DNA of 6,593 nt, taken from assembly GCA_004555735.1 (NCBI GenBank), contig SFHH01000115.1:1-6593 (forward strand). Reading direction: 5' to 3'. Of this stretch, positions 5,128 to 6,593 are shown in pieces; position 1 is the first letter of the stretch; each line of letters starts with the position of its first letter. The position numbers and the translations under genes were made by a program. The notes beneath the pieces are model-generated. The model was not told where the DNA came from. It was given only the letters and a program-made list of their open reading frames with translations, and ran no database searches. Source of the stretch: Acidaminococcus fermentans. GTDB lineage: Bacteria; Bacillota_C; Negativicutes; Acidaminococcales; Acidaminococcaceae.

Positions 5128-6051
5128 ATGCCAATCAAAATCGACAGCCACCTTTCCGCTAAGGAAAAACTGCGGGAAGAGAATATCATCACCATTGATA
5201 ACGACCGGGCCATGACCCAGGACATCCGTCCTTTGAAAATCCTGATCCTGAACCTGATGCCCTTGAAAAAGCCTACGGAACTGCAGCTGCTGCGCCTTTT
5301 GGGCAACTCTCCCCTGCAGCTGGAAATCGACTTCTGCCGGCCGGTGAGCCGGGTGGGGACCCATACGGATAATTCCTACCTGGAATCCGCCTATCTGGAA
5401 TTCAGCGATGTCCAGGATCGGTATTACGATGGTCTCATCGTTACCGGGGCCCCTGTGGAAAAAATGGAATTCGAAGAGGTGGAATACTGGGGAGAAATCG
5501 AAGAATACCTGGAATGGGCCCGGACTCATGTGTATTCCGTGCTCCATTACTGTTGGGGCGCCCAGGCCGGCTTGTACTATTATTATGACGTACCAAAGAT
5601 CATGTTCCCCCAGAAACTCTGTGGTATCTATCCCTATGGCCTGACTGTCCGGAACCATCCGTTGCTCCGGGGCTTCGATGACCGCTATTTCATTCCTCAA
5701 TCCCGGTATACCACGGTGGACGACGCCAAAGTGTACAGCACCTCGGATCTCCAGGTGCTCAGCCGCAGCGTGGAAAACGGCATCAACATCTGTGCTACAG
5801 CCGATCTGCGCCGGATCTTCGTCATGGGTCATTTCGAATACGATCGGATGACTCTGCGGGATGAATACGTCCGGGATCGGGAGAAAGGACTGGAACCGTC
5901 TCTGCCCAAACATTACTATCCCACCGACGATACCACCCAGGAACCTCTGTTCAAATGGTGCAGCTATGCCCATCTGTTCTACCTGAACTGGCTGAACGTG
6001 GTGTACCAGGATACGCCTTATGACCTGCACAAGCTGACCAAGAGGGAGTAG
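5128..6051 (+). CDS. metA: Homoserine O-acyltransferase MetA, predicted to use acetyl-CoA
   Basis: This 307-aa cytoplasmic enzyme acylates L-homoserine, the first committed step of methionine synthesis. It aligns along its length with E. coli MetA: LREENI near the N-terminus, RPLKILILNLMP (35-45), the nucleophile Cys142 in YCWGAQ, and His235 and Glu237 in GHFEYD. Residue 111, in GAPVE, is Glu. In this family Glu111 goes with acetyl-CoA and Gly111 with succinyl-CoA, so it is predicted to be a homoserine O-acetyltransferase despite the usual 'succinyltransferase' label. The start is ATG 5128, with AAAGGAG (5113-5119) 8 nt upstream; the frame is open back to 4960, but that stretch is the T-box RNA. 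The gene is controlled by the Met T-box and followed 11 nt later by tadA. Confidence 0.95.
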   Translation: MPIKIDSHLSAKEKLREENIITIDNDRAMTQDIRPLKILILNLMPLKKPTELQLLRLLGNSPLQLEIDFCRPVSRVGTHTDNSYLESAYLEFSDVQDRYYDGLIVTGAPVEKMEFEEVEYWGEIEEYLEWARTHVYSVLHYCWGAQAGLYYYYDVPKIMFPQKLCGIYPYGLTVRNHPLLRGFDDRYFIPQSRYTTVDDAKVYSTSDLQVLSRSVENGINICATADLRRIFVMGHFEYDRMTLRDEYVRDREKGLEPSLPKHYYPTDDTTQEPLFKWCSYAHLFYLNWLNVVYQDTPYDLHKLTKRE

Positions 6052-6062
6052 GAGGGATTAGG

Positions 6063-6542
6063 ATGGACCGGATCACAGGGAGCTGCCTAGCTGCGCGCTC
6101 AGATGTGCACTTCATGGAAATGGCTCTGGAAGAAGCCCGGCAGGCGGCCCGGGAAGGAGAAATCCCCGTGGGGGCCGTCTTGGTCCGGGAGGGGCAGGTG
6201 CTGGCCCAGGATCACAACCGCAGGGAACAGGACCGGGATGCCACGGCCCATGCAGAGATCCTGGTAATCCGGCAAGCCTGCCAGCTGCTCCAGCGCTGGC
6301 GGCTCAGTGATGTCACTCTGTATGTGACCTTGGAACCCTGTCCCATGTGCGCCGGAGCCATCTGGAATGCCCGCCTGGGACGGGTGGTATATGGGGCCTG
6401 GGACAGTGCAGCAGGGGCTTGCGGGTCCCAGTTCAACCTGCCGGCCCATGGGTCCCTGAATTTCCGGACGGAGGTCACGGCAGGGGTTCTGGAATCGGAT
6501 TGCCGAAAAATTTTACAGGATTTTTTGAAAGCACGGCGCTAA
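6063..6542 (+). CDS. tadA: tRNA-specific adenosine deaminase TadA
   Basis: This 159-aa zinc deaminase converts A34 of tRNA-Arg(ACG) to inosine so that one tRNA can read CGU, CGC and CGA. The CDA-fold marks are EIPVGAVLV (33-41), HAE with zinc ligand His63 and proton-shuttle Glu65, and PCPMCAGA with Cys93 and Cys96. LNFRTEVTAGVL near the end is also family-typical. GGAGGG (6051-6056), overlapping the metA stop, sits 6 nt before the ATG at 6063. The product has about 17 residues before the usual family start (a Met at 18), but no ribosome binding site supports the later start. It is likely cotranscribed with metA. Its 3' end holds the -35 box of the following tRNA gene. Confidence 0.95.
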   Translation: MDRITGSCLAARSDVHFMEMALEEARQAAREGEIPVGAVLVREGQVLAQDHNRREQDRDATAHAEILVIRQACQLLQRWRLSDVTLYVTLEPCPMCAGAIWNARLGRVVYGAWDSAAGACGSQFNLPAHGSLNFRTEVTAGVLESDCRKILQDFLKARR

Positions 6543-6554
6543 GTATGGTATAAT
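6525..6554 (+). promoter_or_regulatory. Predicted promoter of the tRNA-Ser gene, overlapping the tadA end
   Basis: TTGAAA (6525-6530, five of six matches), an 18-nt spacer and a perfect TATAAT (6549-6554) precede the tRNA by 11 nt. The -35 box lies inside the last codons of tadA. Confidence 0.7.
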
Positions 6555-6565
6555 AAAACTCTCAT

Positions 6566-6593
6566 GGATGGGTGTCCGAGTGGTCGAAGGTGC
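6566..6593 (+). tRNA. tRNA-Ser, 5' part only, cut by the window edge
   Basis: The last 28 nt start with a 7-nt acceptor strand GGATGGG, then T8, G9 and a D-arm beginning TCCGAGTGGTCGAAGG, the usual form of bacterial serine tRNAs. The anticodon is outside the window, so the isoacceptor cannot be named. Confidence 0.8.

Noticed and set aside
5101..6030. Long minus-strand open frame opposite metA (309 codons)
   Set aside because: It is the antisense shadow of a clear MetA and overlaps the T-box terminator; no domain is seen.

Overview
The window looks like bacterial chromosome of a low-to-mid GC Firmicute (Bacillota). A member of the Negativicutes such as Acidaminococcus is my best guess. The clues are a T-box leader, strong GGAGG-type ribosome binding sites, Arg codons dominated by CGG, and the metA-tadA-tRNA-Ser order. 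The genus is an inference from style and gene content, not a database match. Apart from short repeats at gene ends, the content is housekeeping: no insertion sequence, phage gene or CRISPR array is visible.

Layout from left to right. (1) rlmD (23S rRNA m5U methyltransferase) lies on the minus strand at 39-1415. (2) A 266-bp divergent spacer carries a promoter for each side. The rightward promoter is followed at once by a terminator-like hairpin. (3) A rightward pair holds crcB/fluC (fluoride channel) and a membrane-anchored calcineurin-like phosphoesterase (1682-3181). (4) The convergent junction at 3160-3384 is the oddest part. Each flanking gene ends in a perfect fold-back palindrome with a 3-nt loop, each palindrome is followed by a degenerate tandem heptamer array, and a short unique core lies between. 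(5) A leftward pair holds a Crp/Fnr regulator and, downstream of it, a uracil-DNA-glycosylase-superfamily protein. A third heptamer array sits between these two. (6) A 400-bp divergent regulatory region holds a palindromic operator candidate for the regulator and a complete T-box leader with an ATG (Met) specifier. (7) metA and tadA form a rightward operon, and a tRNA-Ser gene is cut by the window edge.

How the genes work together. The clearest unit is the T-box followed by metA. Uncharged tRNA-Met should allow readthrough into metA, the first committed step of methionine synthesis. MetA carries Glu at position 111, which predicts acetyl-CoA rather than succinyl-CoA use. tadA, an essential tRNA-editing gene in most bacteria, sits 11 nt behind metA and would share that control unless it has its own promoter. 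The other genes (rRNA methylation, fluoride export, phosphoesterase, glycosylase, regulator) show no shared pathway.
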